Below, one piece after another: positions 8,048 through 16,661 of a stretch of 64,000 bases of DNA. This DNA comes from Salinimonas lutimaris (lineage in GTDB: Bacteria > Pseudomonadota > Gammaproteobacteria > Enterobacterales > Alteromonadaceae): assembly GCF_005222225.1 (NCBI RefSeq), contig NZ_CP036536.1:1140001-1204000 (forward strand), given 5' to 3'. The position numbers were made by a program, and so were the translations under genes. Every line of letters begins with the position of its first letter. Positions within the stretch are counted from its first letter, which is position 1. The notes under the pieces were generated by a model. The model worked only from the letters and a program-made list of their open reading frames with translations, ran no database searches and was not told the origin of the DNA.

Positions 8048-9661
8048 TTATTCTTCACCCAGATAAAGGTTAAGCATACGCACTAAATGGTTTGTTGCAA
8101 TGGGCTTGGTCAGCACCGCATTTAGCCCACTGCTGAGCAAGTCTTTACGATCGGTTACCACATCGGCGGTTAACGCGATAACCGGCAAATGTGGGTTGTT
8201 CTGTTTAATTACCTGTGTGGCCTGCACACCTGAAATACCCGGCAGTCCAATATCCATAATCACCAGGTCAACGCTCTTTTTGCTGAGAAACTCCAGACAG
8301 CCCTCACCGCTATCAACAATGTAAAACGTCAGGTTCATTTCGCTCAATAGACTGGCAATGACAATCTGATTTATCTCATTATCTTCAACCACCAGTAACG
8401 ACACGCCAGCACGTACAGCCAGAGGCTCGTCTTCTTCACGGGTAAATACCTGATCGCCCTGGCCGGCGGTCCCCAGTGGCACGGTCAGTTGCAGAGTGAT
8501 CTGGCCGGTGTCCGCTTTGCTAACGGTCAGGGCCCCGTTGAGTACCGACAGCAGATTTTTACAGATACTTAAATCAATAAAGGCTTCATCTACATAGAAT
8601 GTGTCGTCGAAGCTTATCTGGGAGGCTTGCAGGTAATGAGCTTCTTCCTGCGAAACAATCGTCTCAGGGCCGGTCAGGCTGAGCTCCAGCTGCTGACCAT
8701 TGATGCGGGTTGTACAACTAACACAAGTGCCGGCAGCTGCCTGTTTCAGACTATGGTTAACCAGCGTGGTTATTACCTGAGATAATTTGGTGTCATCCAC
8801 AATAATGGTTTGTGGTATCACCCCGCTAATCTGCCACTGAAGTTGAGCGGCAGAAGCGTTTACCGCACTCAGCATAGAAAAAAAGCCCGTTAAATACAGG
8901 TTGGTTTCAACCGAGCGGGAAATCAGCTTAAGCTGGCCTTTTTCAATTTGTTTAACATCCAGTACCGAATCAACAATATCCAGCAACCGCTCACCGCTGG
9001 TCTGAATATGCTTAAGATTAGTACTGAAATGCTGGGGCAAGTCGTATTTACGAGCTTCTTTGAGCAGGCTGGTGCTGAACATAGAAACGGCATTGAGCGG
9101 GGTTCTCACCTCATGGCTGACATACGACATAAAGTGATTTTTGAACTGATTAACTTGCTCAAGATCACGGGTTTTACGTTTTAGCTCAAGCTGCGCTATG
9201 ACCGCATTGCCTAATGTTTTAAGCGCGGTTTTCTGACTTTCAGTGAGTTTTCTGGGCTGGGTGTCAATGGCGCATAACGTACCTAATGCGTACCCCCGGG
9301 GAGAGATAAGCGGCGTGCCGGCATAAAAACGAATATCCGGGCTGTCGGTGACCAGCGGATTATCATGAAAACGGTCATCCTTGCTGGCATCTTCCACTTC
9401 AAAAATCTCGTCTTTAAGAATGGCATGAGCACAAAATGCCAGATCGCGATGCGTTTGTTGGGCATCCAGTCCCACCCGTGATTTAAACCACTGACGGTCA
9501 TGATCAATCAGGCTGATAAGCGCAATAGGGGTCTGGCAAATCTCTGAAGCCAGCCGGGTAATCTGGTCGAAGACATTTTCACTGTCGGTATCCAGCACCT
9601 CATAACTAAGCAGCTCTGCCAGTCGTCTGTCTTCATTTTCCGGGGATCCTGCGCTTTCCAA
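8048..9661 (-). CDS. GAF-domain hybrid histidine kinase/response regulator with degenerate ATPase domain
   Basis: About 537 residues from a TTG at 9661, which has AAGGG about 9 bases upstream and places the conserved NEDRRLAELLSYEVLDTD near the N-terminus. The frame stays open to 9850, but that part is unconserved and overlaps a hairpin. Order: GAF domain (about 20-165, with LISLIDHDRQWFKSRVGLD), HisKA with intact SHEVRTPLN, an ATPase-like domain, and a C-terminal receiver with LVVEDNEINQIV and phospho-acceptor Asp in VDLVIMDIGLPG. The ATPase region has an N-box remnant (TLVNHSLKQ), but the DxGxG and GxGLGL motifs are missing, so kinase activity is doubtful. No membrane segment. Just upstream of ygfA, probably co-transcribed. 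Confidence 0.78.
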   Translation of the reverse strand: MESAGSPENEDRRLAELLSYEVLDTDSENVFDQITRLASEICQTPIALISLIDHDRQWFKSRVGLDAQQTHRDLAFCAHAILKDEIFEVEDASKDDRFHDNPLVTDSPDIRFYAGTPLISPRGYALGTLCAIDTQPRKLTESQKTALKTLGNAVIAQLELKRKTRDLEQVNQFKNHFMSYVSHEVRTPLNAVSMFSTSLLKEARKYDLPQHFSTNLKHIQTSGERLLDIVDSVLDVKQIEKGQLKLISRSVETNLYLTGFFSMLSAVNASAAQLQWQISGVIPQTIIVDDTKLSQVITTLVNHSLKQAAAGTCVSCTTRINGQQLELSLTGPETIVSQEEAHYLQASQISFDDTFYVDEAFIDLSICKNLLSVLNGALTVSKADTGQITLQLTVPLGTAGQGDQVFTREEDEPLAVRAGVSLLVVEDNEINQIVIASLLSEMNLTFYIVDSGEGCLEFLSKKSVDLVIMDIGLPGISGVQATQVIKQNNPHLPVIALTADVVTDRKDLLSSGLNAVLTKPIATNHLVRMLNLYLGEE

Positions 9662-9821
9662 TGTTCTTAACCCTTTAAAGCAGCCTGGTTTTACCCGACA
9701 GGCTGGTGAAATGTTTTTCCGCAATGGCGGAACCAAGCATTTTAAGCATAGGTCATTATAAAGGATTCGCGAAACAGAAAGACTGTACTTTAGTTGCAAT
9801 GTAACCGGGTACAAATACAAC

Positions 9822-9844
9822 AACGCCGGCAAAAAGCCGGCGTT
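9822..9844 (-). terminator. Hairpin downstream of the nucleoside hydrolase gene
   Basis: Perfect 9-bp stem AACGCCGGC/GCCGGCGTT with a 5-base loop, 28 bases past the end of the nucleoside hydrolase gene. On the minus strand it is followed by GTTGTTGTATT, a weak T tract, so termination may be partial. It is also why the upstream extension of the kinase frame is not believed. Confidence 0.6.
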
Positions 9845-9871
9845 ATACACAAAAATTGAAATGGCGACCTG

Positions 9872-10813
9872 TTACAGCGCGTAAGTCTCGACAAACAATT
9901 TTTCAAGGCCGTCACGGTCGACTTGCGTCGCCACTTTGACCGTTTGTGCTTCAGTCCACAGCGGGCTGGGGGTTGTGCCCGGCGGTGCAATAATAGTCTG
10001 GCCGCGGTTCAGTGCATCAGTCGCTACCCGGGCATGGCCTTCGGTCAGACCGAATAACTCAGGTTTAATGAGGTGCGCCAGTGGAAAGGCGTCATGGAAA
10101 CAACATACACGCTCTTCACCGTCTTTGGTGTAAAAGTCGATGTAAAACTGCGCCGCATCACGCACAAAGCCGCCCAGTTTGGGGTTTTTCTCTGCCAGCG
10201 TCTCTACAAAGCTGGCCGGGAACCGGACATCGTTGGTCACATCCAGACCAAACATAGTCACTTCCCAGTCTGCCGCAAATACAATTTCAGCAGCATGGGC
10301 ATCATTCCAGATATTGGCTTCGGCAACCGGAGTCACATTGCCCGGTACAAATGCTGCGCCACCCATAATACTGACACCTTTCACCAGTTTTGGCAGCTCC
10401 GGCTCAAGCCGCAGTGCCAGCGCGAGGTTACCTAGCGGGCCAATAGCGACCAGCGTAATTTCACCAGGATGCTGGCGCGCCATGTCGACAATAAACTGCG
10501 CCGAGCTACGAGGGTCAAGTTTGCCCTCAATAGCCGGAAAATTAATGTTACCAAAGCCGTCATCGCCATGTACAAAGTGCGCATAGGAAGACTCAGGTCC
10601 CACCCAGGGCATGCCCACGCCTTTAGTGACAGGAATATCCTGCTCAGCCAGCTTACACAGGGTTACCGCATTTTTAGCTGACATATCTACCGGCACATTG
10701 CCAAAAACGGTTGTCAGGCCCAGCACCTCAATATCAGGTGACTGAAAAGCAAAAAAGATGGCCATTGCATCATCGATACCCGGATCGGTATCCAGAATTA
10801 TTTTGTGCGTCAT
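9872..10813 (-). CDS. Inosine-uridine preferring nucleoside hydrolase
   Basis: 313 residues, the family's usual size. It hydrolyses the N-glycosidic bond of ribonucleosides to free base and ribose. The calcium-binding signature DTDPGIDDAMAIFFAF lies near residues 8-23. NIWNDAHAAEIVF (about 165-178) and the C-terminal FHDAFPLAHLI complete the active-site pattern. Base specificity (RihA, RihB or RihC type) cannot be assigned. The ribokinase gene lies 22 bp upstream on the same strand; together they make a ribose-salvage pair, releasing ribose and then phosphorylating it. Confidence 0.92.
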   Translation of the reverse strand: MTHKIILDTDPGIDDAMAIFFAFQSPDIEVLGLTTVFGNVPVDMSAKNAVTLCKLAEQDIPVTKGVGMPWVGPESSYAHFVHGDDGFGNINFPAIEGKLDPRSSAQFIVDMARQHPGEITLVAIGPLGNLALALRLEPELPKLVKGVSIMGGAAFVPGNVTPVAEANIWNDAHAAEIVFAADWEVTMFGLDVTNDVRFPASFVETLAEKNPKLGGFVRDAAQFYIDFYTKDGEERVCCFHDAFPLAHLIKPELFGLTEGHARVATDALNRGQTIIAPPGTTPSPLWTEAQTVKVATQVDRDGLEKLFVETYAL

Positions 10814-10835
10814 AGTATTTTTCTCGAAAATTTGC

Positions 10836-11729
10836 TTAGCCGTGTTTGGCTAAAAATCGGTCTACTTCTTCCTGAGTAGGAATAGACTGGGCTGCACCCT
10901 GACGGGTAACGGCGATAGCAGAAGCAGCACATCCGCGTTTCAGCGCCTGTGTCACCTCGGTGCCGGCACTGTAGGCAGACAGAAAGTAGCCAATAAAAGT
11001 ATCTCCGGCGGCGGTGGTATCCACTGCATCGACTTCAAAGGCCGGGACTTTATCGGTAGATTCGGGGGTGACCATCATCACGCCTTCTTTACCCAGCGTA
11101 ATTAACACTTCAGCATGCTGCCAGTCACTTTGAAATACCTGGATGATGTCATCCAGAGCTTCTTTACCGGTCAGTGCTGCGGCTTCGGTCTCGTTTACAA
11201 TTAACAGATCCACGCAGTCCAGGGGCAAGGACTTGACTGATTCACTCATGGGCGCCGGATTAAATGCCACCTTCAGGCCTTTTTCGCGCGCCTGTTGTAG
11301 CACCTCGTCAATGCAGCTGGTTTCGTTCTGGGTCAACACCCAGTCATTGTCGCTGGTGTCCAGCAATGACTTGTTAACCACATCGGCGGTAATGGTCTGG
11401 TTGGCTCCGCCAAATAATACAATGGCATTTTCGCCACACGGCGTGACCTGGATAATGGCGTGGCCGGAAGGAGTGTCGTTACAACGCACATAGCGGCAGT
11501 CGACCCCTTTTTTAATCAGGGTTTGCTTAAAGCTGGCGTCAGATTCGTGGATGCTACCAACATGCTTTACATCAGCACCGGCCTGGGCCAGAGCGATAGA
11601 CTGGTTGGCGCCTTTGCCACCCAGCAGTTGCTGATAATCGGATGAGGCGATGGTTTCACCGGGCTGGACAAAATGATCAACCATGTAAACGTGATCAATA
11701 TTGATAGACCCGAAATTAATAACAGCCAT
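10836..11729 (-). CDS. rbsK: Ribokinase (PfkB family)
   Basis: About 297 residues from the ATG at 11729 (MAVINFGSINIDHVYMVDHF). The frame opens at 11804, but that extra stretch lies inside 6S RNA and is not protein-like. PfkB signatures: GGKGANQSIALAQAG near residues 38-53 and the catalytic DTTAAGDTF near 250, with the Asp base. It phosphorylates ribose to ribose 5-phosphate, which RpiA can use. Its start lies about 24 bp after the 3' end of 6S RNA, the position ygfA holds in E. coli, so it may be transcribed from the 6S promoter by read-through. Confidence 0.88.
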   Translation of the reverse strand: MAVINFGSINIDHVYMVDHFVQPGETIASSDYQQLLGGKGANQSIALAQAGADVKHVGSIHESDASFKQTLIKKGVDCRYVRCNDTPSGHAIIQVTPCGENAIVLFGGANQTITADVVNKSLLDTSDNDWVLTQNETSCIDEVLQQAREKGLKVAFNPAPMSESVKSLPLDCVDLLIVNETEAAALTGKEALDDIIQVFQSDWQHAEVLITLGKEGVMMVTPESTDKVPAFEVDAVDTTAAGDTFIGYFLSAYSAGTEVTQALKRGCAASAIAVTRQGAAQSIPTQEEVDRFLAKHG

Positions 11730-11752
11730 TTCTTCTACTCGTCGAAAGAGGG

Positions 11753-11935
11753 CGTCTCCCAGAATGCCGCTGCCCATTGTTCGCCCGTGAACCGAAAGGA
11801 TCACGGCGGAAGAATCATCATAACCGTAGGCTTCTCGATACGCGCCGAGCTTGCTCAGTAGCTATAAGTTCAACTTCCTAATTTTAAAGCATCGGCCAGG
11901 GACATTAATAGGCTGGCGAACACCCCAGGAGACAT
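11753..11935 (-). ncRNA. ssrS: 6S RNA
   Basis: About 183 nt on the minus strand. It follows the E. coli 6S RNA in order: a closing stem (GTCTCC near the 5' end pairing with GGAGAC near the 3' end), GGTGTTCGCCAGCC, GTCCCTGGCC, the central GAGCAAGCTCGG...CGAGAAGCCT helix, a hairpin around CGTGATCCTTTCGGTTCACG, and GGGCAGCGGCAT before the closing stem. A possible -10 (TATTTTAAT, minus strand) lies just upstream. 6S RNA binds sigma70 RNA polymerase and lowers transcription in stationary phase. Synteny (ygfB divergent upstream) supports the call. Ends are approximate to a few bases. Confidence 0.9.
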
Positions 11936-12319
11936 AGATTAAAATACAAGCGCAACAGGGTATATGAAACGTACTGGCTCGTGAAGAGATCAGTGTAACA
12001 TGTTTTATAGATCCTGCCGCTTAACCTTACCTTTTGACGCTACCGGAAAACTGCACGCTTATTTTAACGCCTGCACCAATAGCTTGGATGACCCTGATTA
12101 TGTTGTCCTTACTGAAAATTTCAACAAAAACTTAACCATTTGGTCAAAGAAATAACTTGTAAGAAGATCTTACGGGAATAAGCCTGATAGCGAAAGAGCA
12201 AAATAATAAATTCTAATTCAACTGCCGGTTTGCTGAACAAACGCTGAGTGCTGGGTTTTAAAACCGGATTTTGCTAGCATATCCCTTTATAAATAAGCTT
12301 ATCGCGAAAGGTAAAGTGC
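11936..12319. other. Intergenic region between ssrS and ygfB; no zapA
   Basis: AT-rich stretch that should hold the 6S promoter (minus strand) and the ygfB promoter (plus strand). In E. coli this slot holds zapA. No minus-strand frame of ZapA length (about 100 codons) exists here, and no ZapA-like segment was found by eye. A 51-codon plus-strand frame from 12000 to 12155 is present but unsupported. Confidence 0.6.
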
Positions 12320-12886
12320 GTGGACAAACAGATCGATTATGACAGCATAACCAATGTGCTGTTCCAGCATTCCGTGAATAGTGATGCCGCCGAAGTGCAT
12401 GGCATCATGTGTGGAATGTTGTGTGGAGGGATGTCGCTGACAGACCAGAAGTGGCAGTCGGTGATGGCAGATACCACGAATCAGGGTGAACCTTTCCCGC
12501 AACCGGTTACGTTTAAACTGGAAATGCTGTACACCCAAACCTGCGAGCAATTACTGGAAGGTGAATTCAGCCTGCAGATGATGCTACCGGATGAACAGGC
12601 GCCGATTAACGATCGTGGTCTGGCACTGCGCAACTGGGTACAGGGCTTTATGCTGGGATTTGGACTGCATCAGCAGGACCTGATGCAGTGTTCAGCCGAA
12701 ATCAAAGAAGCGTTGCAGGATTTTTCTGATATTTCCCGGATGGAAGAGCCGATGGAAGAGGATGATGAGTCTGAACGAGCACTGCACGAAGTGATGGAAT
12801 ACGTTAAAATTTCAGCCCTGCTGTGCTTTAGCGAGATGGGTCGTTCATTACTGGATGATCAGCAAGACAAACCTTCTGTGCATTAA
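12320..12886 (+). CDS. ygfB: UPF0149 (YecA/YgfB) family protein
   Basis: 188 residues from a GTG start. It has the UPF0149 pattern: VHGIMCGMLCGG near residues 27-38, LRNWVQGFMLGFG near 98-110, and a C-terminal helical acidic segment with EEDDESERALHEVMEYVKISALLCF. Such proteins are cytosolic; in Pseudomonas a YgfB homologue modulates gene expression, but the role here is unknown. It is the first gene of a plus-strand run with pepP, ubiH and ubiI and is spaced 16 bp from pepP, the same order as in E. coli. Confidence 0.92.
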   Translation: MDKQIDYDSITNVLFQHSVNSDAAEVHGIMCGMLCGGMSLTDQKWQSVMADTTNQGEPFPQPVTFKLEMLYTQTCEQLLEGEFSLQMMLPDEQAPINDRGLALRNWVQGFMLGFGLHQQDLMQCSAEIKEALQDFSDISRMEEPMEEDDESERALHEVMEYVKISALLCFSEMGRSLLDDQQDKPSVH

Positions 12887-12902
12887 TTAATCGGTCTTTT
12901 CT

Positions 12903-14213
12903 ATGATCAGTCAACAGGAAATTATTGCCCGCCAACACCGCTTGCTGGCCCAGTGTGAGCCAAACAGTGTCTGTCTCATCCCTGCTGCCAGCATGGTAAC
13001 GCGCAGCCGGGATACGGAGTATCTGTTTCGTCAGGACAGCGACTTTTGGTACCTCACCGAATTTAACGAACCGGACACCTGGTTATTATTGTCAAATCAC
13101 GAGCAGTATGGCCGGCCTTATACTGGCATGGTGTGTCAGCCCAAAGATCCGCACAGAGAAGTGTGGGAAGGGCGACGCCTTGGTGCACAAATGGCAGTGG
13201 CCCGGTTTGATCTGGACGAAGCCTTTGAGCTGGATGAATTACCTGAAGTACTGATGGAGTGGATGCTGGGACACGATAATGTGTATTTTGCTCAGGGCCA
13301 TAACCGGCAGGCTGACACCCTGGTGCAGGGCGCGCTGGATGCGCTGCGCCAGGCGCCTAAAGAGAATGTGGCGCCTGGTTGTCTGCGTGATATCCGGCCG
13401 CTGATTCATGAAATGCGCCTGTATAAGTCCGCTTGTGAGGTAGCTGTAATGAAAGCTGCCGGACAAATCAGCGCGGCCGCGCACAAGCGGGCTATGCGTT
13501 TTGCCAAAGCCGGCGTGTATGAATACCAGTTGGAAGCAGAAATTCATCATGAATTTGCCATGGCCGGGGCCAGGTCACCGGCTTATGCCACCATTGTAGG
13601 CAGCGGCGCCAATGCTTGTATTTTACATTACACCGAGAATAGTAAAGCGCTGGCCGAAAGTGAACTGGTGCTGATTGATGCCGGCGCTGAATATAAAGGC
13701 TATGCGGCGGATATTACCCGCACGTTTCCGGTGTCAGGCACGTTCAGTGAGCCACAAAAAGCGATTTATAATCTGGTGTTAAAAGCCCAGCAAAAAGCGC
13801 TGGATTTTATTACTCCGAGCGTCACCCTGGGCGAGGCAACAGCCCTGACCATTGAAGTTATTACCGAAGGGCTGGTGGAGCTGGGTATTTTAACCGGCAC
13901 TGTGGCTGAAAATCTGGAACAGGAAACCTGGCGTAATTACTTTATGCACGGGCTGGGGCATTTTCTTGGGCTGGATGTGCATGACGTGGGGGATTACCGC
14001 GTGGATGGTGAAGAGCGCCCGCTACAACCGGGCATGGTACTCACCGTTGAACCAGGCATCTACATTGCACCTGATGCACCGGTACCCGAACAGTATCGGG
14101 GTATCGGCGTGCGTATTGAAGATAATGTAGCACTGACCGCCACCGGCATTGAAAACCTGACCGCGGACGTACCTAAAACTGTGTCTGAGATTGAAGCATT
14201 GATGAAGGGATAA
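12903..14213 (+). CDS. pepP: Xaa-Pro aminopeptidase P
   Basis: 436 residues, close to the E. coli enzyme. It removes N-terminal residues that precede proline. An N-terminal creatinase-like domain (to about residue 170) with RDTEYLFRQDSDFWYLTEFNEPD precedes the M24 pita-bread domain. The dinuclear metal ligands are visible: LIDAGAEYKGYAADITRTF (two Asp), HGLGHFLGLDVHD (His), LTVEPGIY (Glu) and RIEDNVA (Glu). The stop lies 3 bp before the ubiH start, so the genes are translationally close. Confidence 0.95.
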   Translation: MISQQEIIARQHRLLAQCEPNSVCLIPAASMVTRSRDTEYLFRQDSDFWYLTEFNEPDTWLLLSNHEQYGRPYTGMVCQPKDPHREVWEGRRLGAQMAVARFDLDEAFELDELPEVLMEWMLGHDNVYFAQGHNRQADTLVQGALDALRQAPKENVAPGCLRDIRPLIHEMRLYKSACEVAVMKAAGQISAAAHKRAMRFAKAGVYEYQLEAEIHHEFAMAGARSPAYATIVGSGANACILHYTENSKALAESELVLIDAGAEYKGYAADITRTFPVSGTFSEPQKAIYNLVLKAQQKALDFITPSVTLGEATALTIEVITEGLVELGILTGTVAENLEQETWRNYFMHGLGHFLGLDVHDVGDYRVDGEERPLQPGMVLTVEPGIYIAPDAPVPEQYRGIGVRIEDNVALTATGIENLTADVPKTVSEIEALMKG

Positions 14214-14216
14214 CAC

Positions 14217-15416
14217 GTGGTAAAACAAACGGATATTGCCATTGTTGGCGGCGGTATTGTGGGTAGCGTGCTGGCGCTGGCGCTAAGTCGCCAAACCAGT
14301 CTGAATATTACCCTCATTGATGCCAGCCCGGTATCACAAGAGCCCGCCGACCCGGGTTTTGATGCCCGGGTGATTGCGTTATCCCGAAAAACTGTTGATG
14401 CACTGAACGCGCTTGGGCTGAATAGCGAACAGGTACTGGCCGAGCCAATAAAAACCATTCAGGTCACTGACCAGGGAGCGGCTGGGTCTTGTCACCTGCA
14501 TGCCGATGATTTTCGGCTTGATGCATTTGGACAGGTGGTGGCGCTGAGTCGTCTGGGCACGCATGTTCAGCAGCAGCTTGGTACCACTGATGTCACTCAT
14601 CTGGCGCCAGCCTCAGTGAAGCAGGCTGTGCAGCATCACGAATATGTTAGTCTGACGCTGGACAACGATGAGCAGTGTCATGCAAAGCTGGTGGTACTGG
14701 CTGACGGGGGGCGCTCGGGACTGTGCGAATCTTTGAACATTGCACGGCGCAGTGAAGCGTATGAGCAAACCGCTATTATCTGTAATGTTACCACCAGCGA
14801 GCCGCATCGTAACTGGGCCTATGAACGTTTTACTCCAAACGGACCGCTGGCGTTTTTACCGTTTAATTCCGATACATCCCAGGCCAGCCACAGCTTTTCT
14901 GTGGTGTGGACCGTCACCCCCGATGTGGCTGAAGCACTGTTGCATTGCGATGACGCGGCTTTTATCACCCGGCTACAGCAGGCGTTTGGTTACCGCCAGG
15001 GGAGCATTACCTCGGTAGGTACGCGTCATCACTACCCGCTGGCCCTTGAGCAGGCTGAACAGATCACAGCGCATCGGGTGGCGGTGACAGGAAATGCCGC
15101 GCAAACCTTGCATCCCATCGCCGGGCAGGGCTTTAATTTAGGCCTGCGTGATGTGCTGGGACTGGTCAAAGCCATCGGGCAGGCAGACGATGCCGGTGCT
15201 TTTGCCTGCCTGCGCGAGTATAAGCAGTTGCGAGAGGCCGATCGCAAGCAAACCATCTGGCTCACCGATACACTGGTTCGCACCTTTTCAAACTGGCACC
15301 GACCATTGGTGGCCGGGCGTAATCTGGGCCTGATTGCACTGGATAATACGCCAGTCCTGCAACAGACATTTGTTAATCGCACCACAGGCTACGGGCCGGC
15401 AACAACAGGATTTTAA
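14217..15416 (+). CDS. ubiH: 2-octaprenyl-6-methoxyphenol hydroxylase (UbiH)
   Basis: 399 residues from a GTG start with AAGGGA upstream. It is an FAD-dependent aromatic hydroxylase of aerobic ubiquinone biosynthesis. The FAD-binding GGGIVGSVLALALS motif is at residues 10-23, the middle VVLADGGRSGLCE motif near 160-172, and the GNAAQTLHPIAGQGFNLGLRD motif near 290-310. It is followed after 2 bp by the paralogous ubiI. The N-terminal dinucleotide motif reads GGGIVGSVLA, a normal GxGxxG-type variant. Confidence 0.92.
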   Translation: MVKQTDIAIVGGGIVGSVLALALSRQTSLNITLIDASPVSQEPADPGFDARVIALSRKTVDALNALGLNSEQVLAEPIKTIQVTDQGAAGSCHLHADDFRLDAFGQVVALSRLGTHVQQQLGTTDVTHLAPASVKQAVQHHEYVSLTLDNDEQCHAKLVVLADGGRSGLCESLNIARRSEAYEQTAIICNVTTSEPHRNWAYERFTPNGPLAFLPFNSDTSQASHSFSVVWTVTPDVAEALLHCDDAAFITRLQQAFGYRQGSITSVGTRHHYPLALEQAEQITAHRVAVTGNAAQTLHPIAGQGFNLGLRDVLGLVKAIGQADDAGAFACLREYKQLREADRKQTIWLTDTLVRTFSNWHRPLVAGRNLGLIALDNTPVLQQTFVNRTTGYGPATTGF

Positions 15417-15418
15417 CT

Positions 15419-16591
15419 ATGCATAAAGTGGATATTGCTATCGTTGGCGGCGGTATGGTGGGGTTAACGCTGGCCAGCCAGCTGGCCGACAGCCCTTTTT
15501 CGGTTGCCCTGATCAGCCAGCAGCCATTGCAAAGTCCGGTACCGGACGCGCCGCAGCTTCGGGTCAGTGCAATTAATGAAGCCAACCGGACCATGCTGGA
15601 GAACGCCGGAGCCTGGCAACGAATGCCGACTGAGCGGATCTCACCGTACCAGCAAATGACGGTGTGGGATCAGGACAGCTTTGGTCAGATTGATTTTTCC
15701 TGTGCCGACACCCAGACACCCCAACTGGGCCATATTATTGAAAATCAGGTGCTGACCAATGCGCTGGCGCAACAGGTTGACAGTCAGTCTAATGTGAGTT
15801 GCGTGCAAGCCGGTATTACTAAAGTGCTGGCTGGTGAGCATGAGACTATGCTGATGCTGGATAACGACGACGTGGTGGCCTGTAAGCTGTTGGTGGGTGC
15901 CGACGGCGCTAATTCGTTTATGCGCAAACAGGCAGCGTTTCCCATTACCTTTCGTGATTACGGACAGTCGGCCATTGTTGCTACAGTGCGCAGCGATGCA
16001 CCGCACAACCGGATAGCCCGGCAGGTATTTACCCCGGACGGCCCGCTGGCGTTACTGCCGCTAAGCGATCCGCATCTTTGCTCAATAGTCTGGTCGCAAA
16101 CCACGCAGGTGGCCAATGCCTTGTATAACCTGAGTGATGATGCTTTCAGCCACGCTTTAACAGCCGCCTGTGGCAGTGTACTGGGCGTCAGCGCACTGGC
16201 CAGCGAGCGACAGATGTTCGGGCTGACTATGCGCTATGCCCGGCAGTGGGCCAAAGATGGCCTGGTGATTATAGGCGATGCAGCCCATACCATTCACCCG
16301 CTGGCCGGACAGGGGGCCAACCTTGGCATGCAGGATGCCGTGGATTTGGCTGAGCATTTACGCGCGCTGCATCAGCAGGGGAAGTCTATTGCCCGTTACC
16401 GCTATTTGCGGCCGTTTGAGCGGGCCCGTAAAACCGAAGCGATGAAGATGGTGGCTGCCATGGATGGGTTTAAAACTCTGTTTAACGGCAACAACCCGCT
16501 GAAAAAGATGATTCGTGGCGCCGGTTTGCTGGCCACCGACAATCTGCCTTCTGTAAAGCGTCAGTTTATTTCACAGGCGATGGGGTTTTAG
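15419..16591 (+). CDS. ubiI: Ubiquinone-biosynthesis FAD monooxygenase (UbiI/VisC)
   Basis: 390 residues, a paralogue of the gene just upstream. FAD-binding GGGMVGLTLASQL (about residues 10-22), VGADGANSFMRKQ (about 160-172) and GDAAHTIHPLAGQGANLGMQD (about 285-305) are intact. In E. coli UbiI performs the C5 hydroxylation of the ubiquinone ring. The UbiI assignment rests mainly on position after ubiH in the conserved pepP-ubiH-ubiI order; UbiF-like activity cannot be excluded from sequence alone. Confidence 0.88.
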   Translation: MHKVDIAIVGGGMVGLTLASQLADSPFSVALISQQPLQSPVPDAPQLRVSAINEANRTMLENAGAWQRMPTERISPYQQMTVWDQDSFGQIDFSCADTQTPQLGHIIENQVLTNALAQQVDSQSNVSCVQAGITKVLAGEHETMLMLDNDDVVACKLLVGADGANSFMRKQAAFPITFRDYGQSAIVATVRSDAPHNRIARQVFTPDGPLALLPLSDPHLCSIVWSQTTQVANALYNLSDDAFSHALTAACGSVLGVSALASERQMFGLTMRYARQWAKDGLVIIGDAAHTIHPLAGQGANLGMQDAVDLAEHLRALHQQGKSIARYRYLRPFERARKTEAMKMVAAMDGFKTLFNGNNPLKKMIRGAGLLATDNLPSVKRQFISQAMGF

Positions 16592-16661
16592 CTCCGGCAG
16601 TTGAAAATACATCACATCCATGGGCATGATGAGGTATTACCTTTAATCAGGACCCGTGGTG

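Noticed and set aside
9662..9850. N-terminal 63 residues of the hybrid kinase frame
   Set aside because: Unconserved and partly encoded by the hairpin at 9822-9844; a TTG with a ribosome binding site lies at 9661.
11730..11804. N-terminal extension of ribokinase
   Set aside because: It lies inside 6S RNA and does not match the family; translation most likely starts at 11729.
12000..12155. 51-codon plus-strand frame between ssrS and ygfB
   Set aside because: No ribosome binding site, no family resemblance, and it lies in a promoter region.
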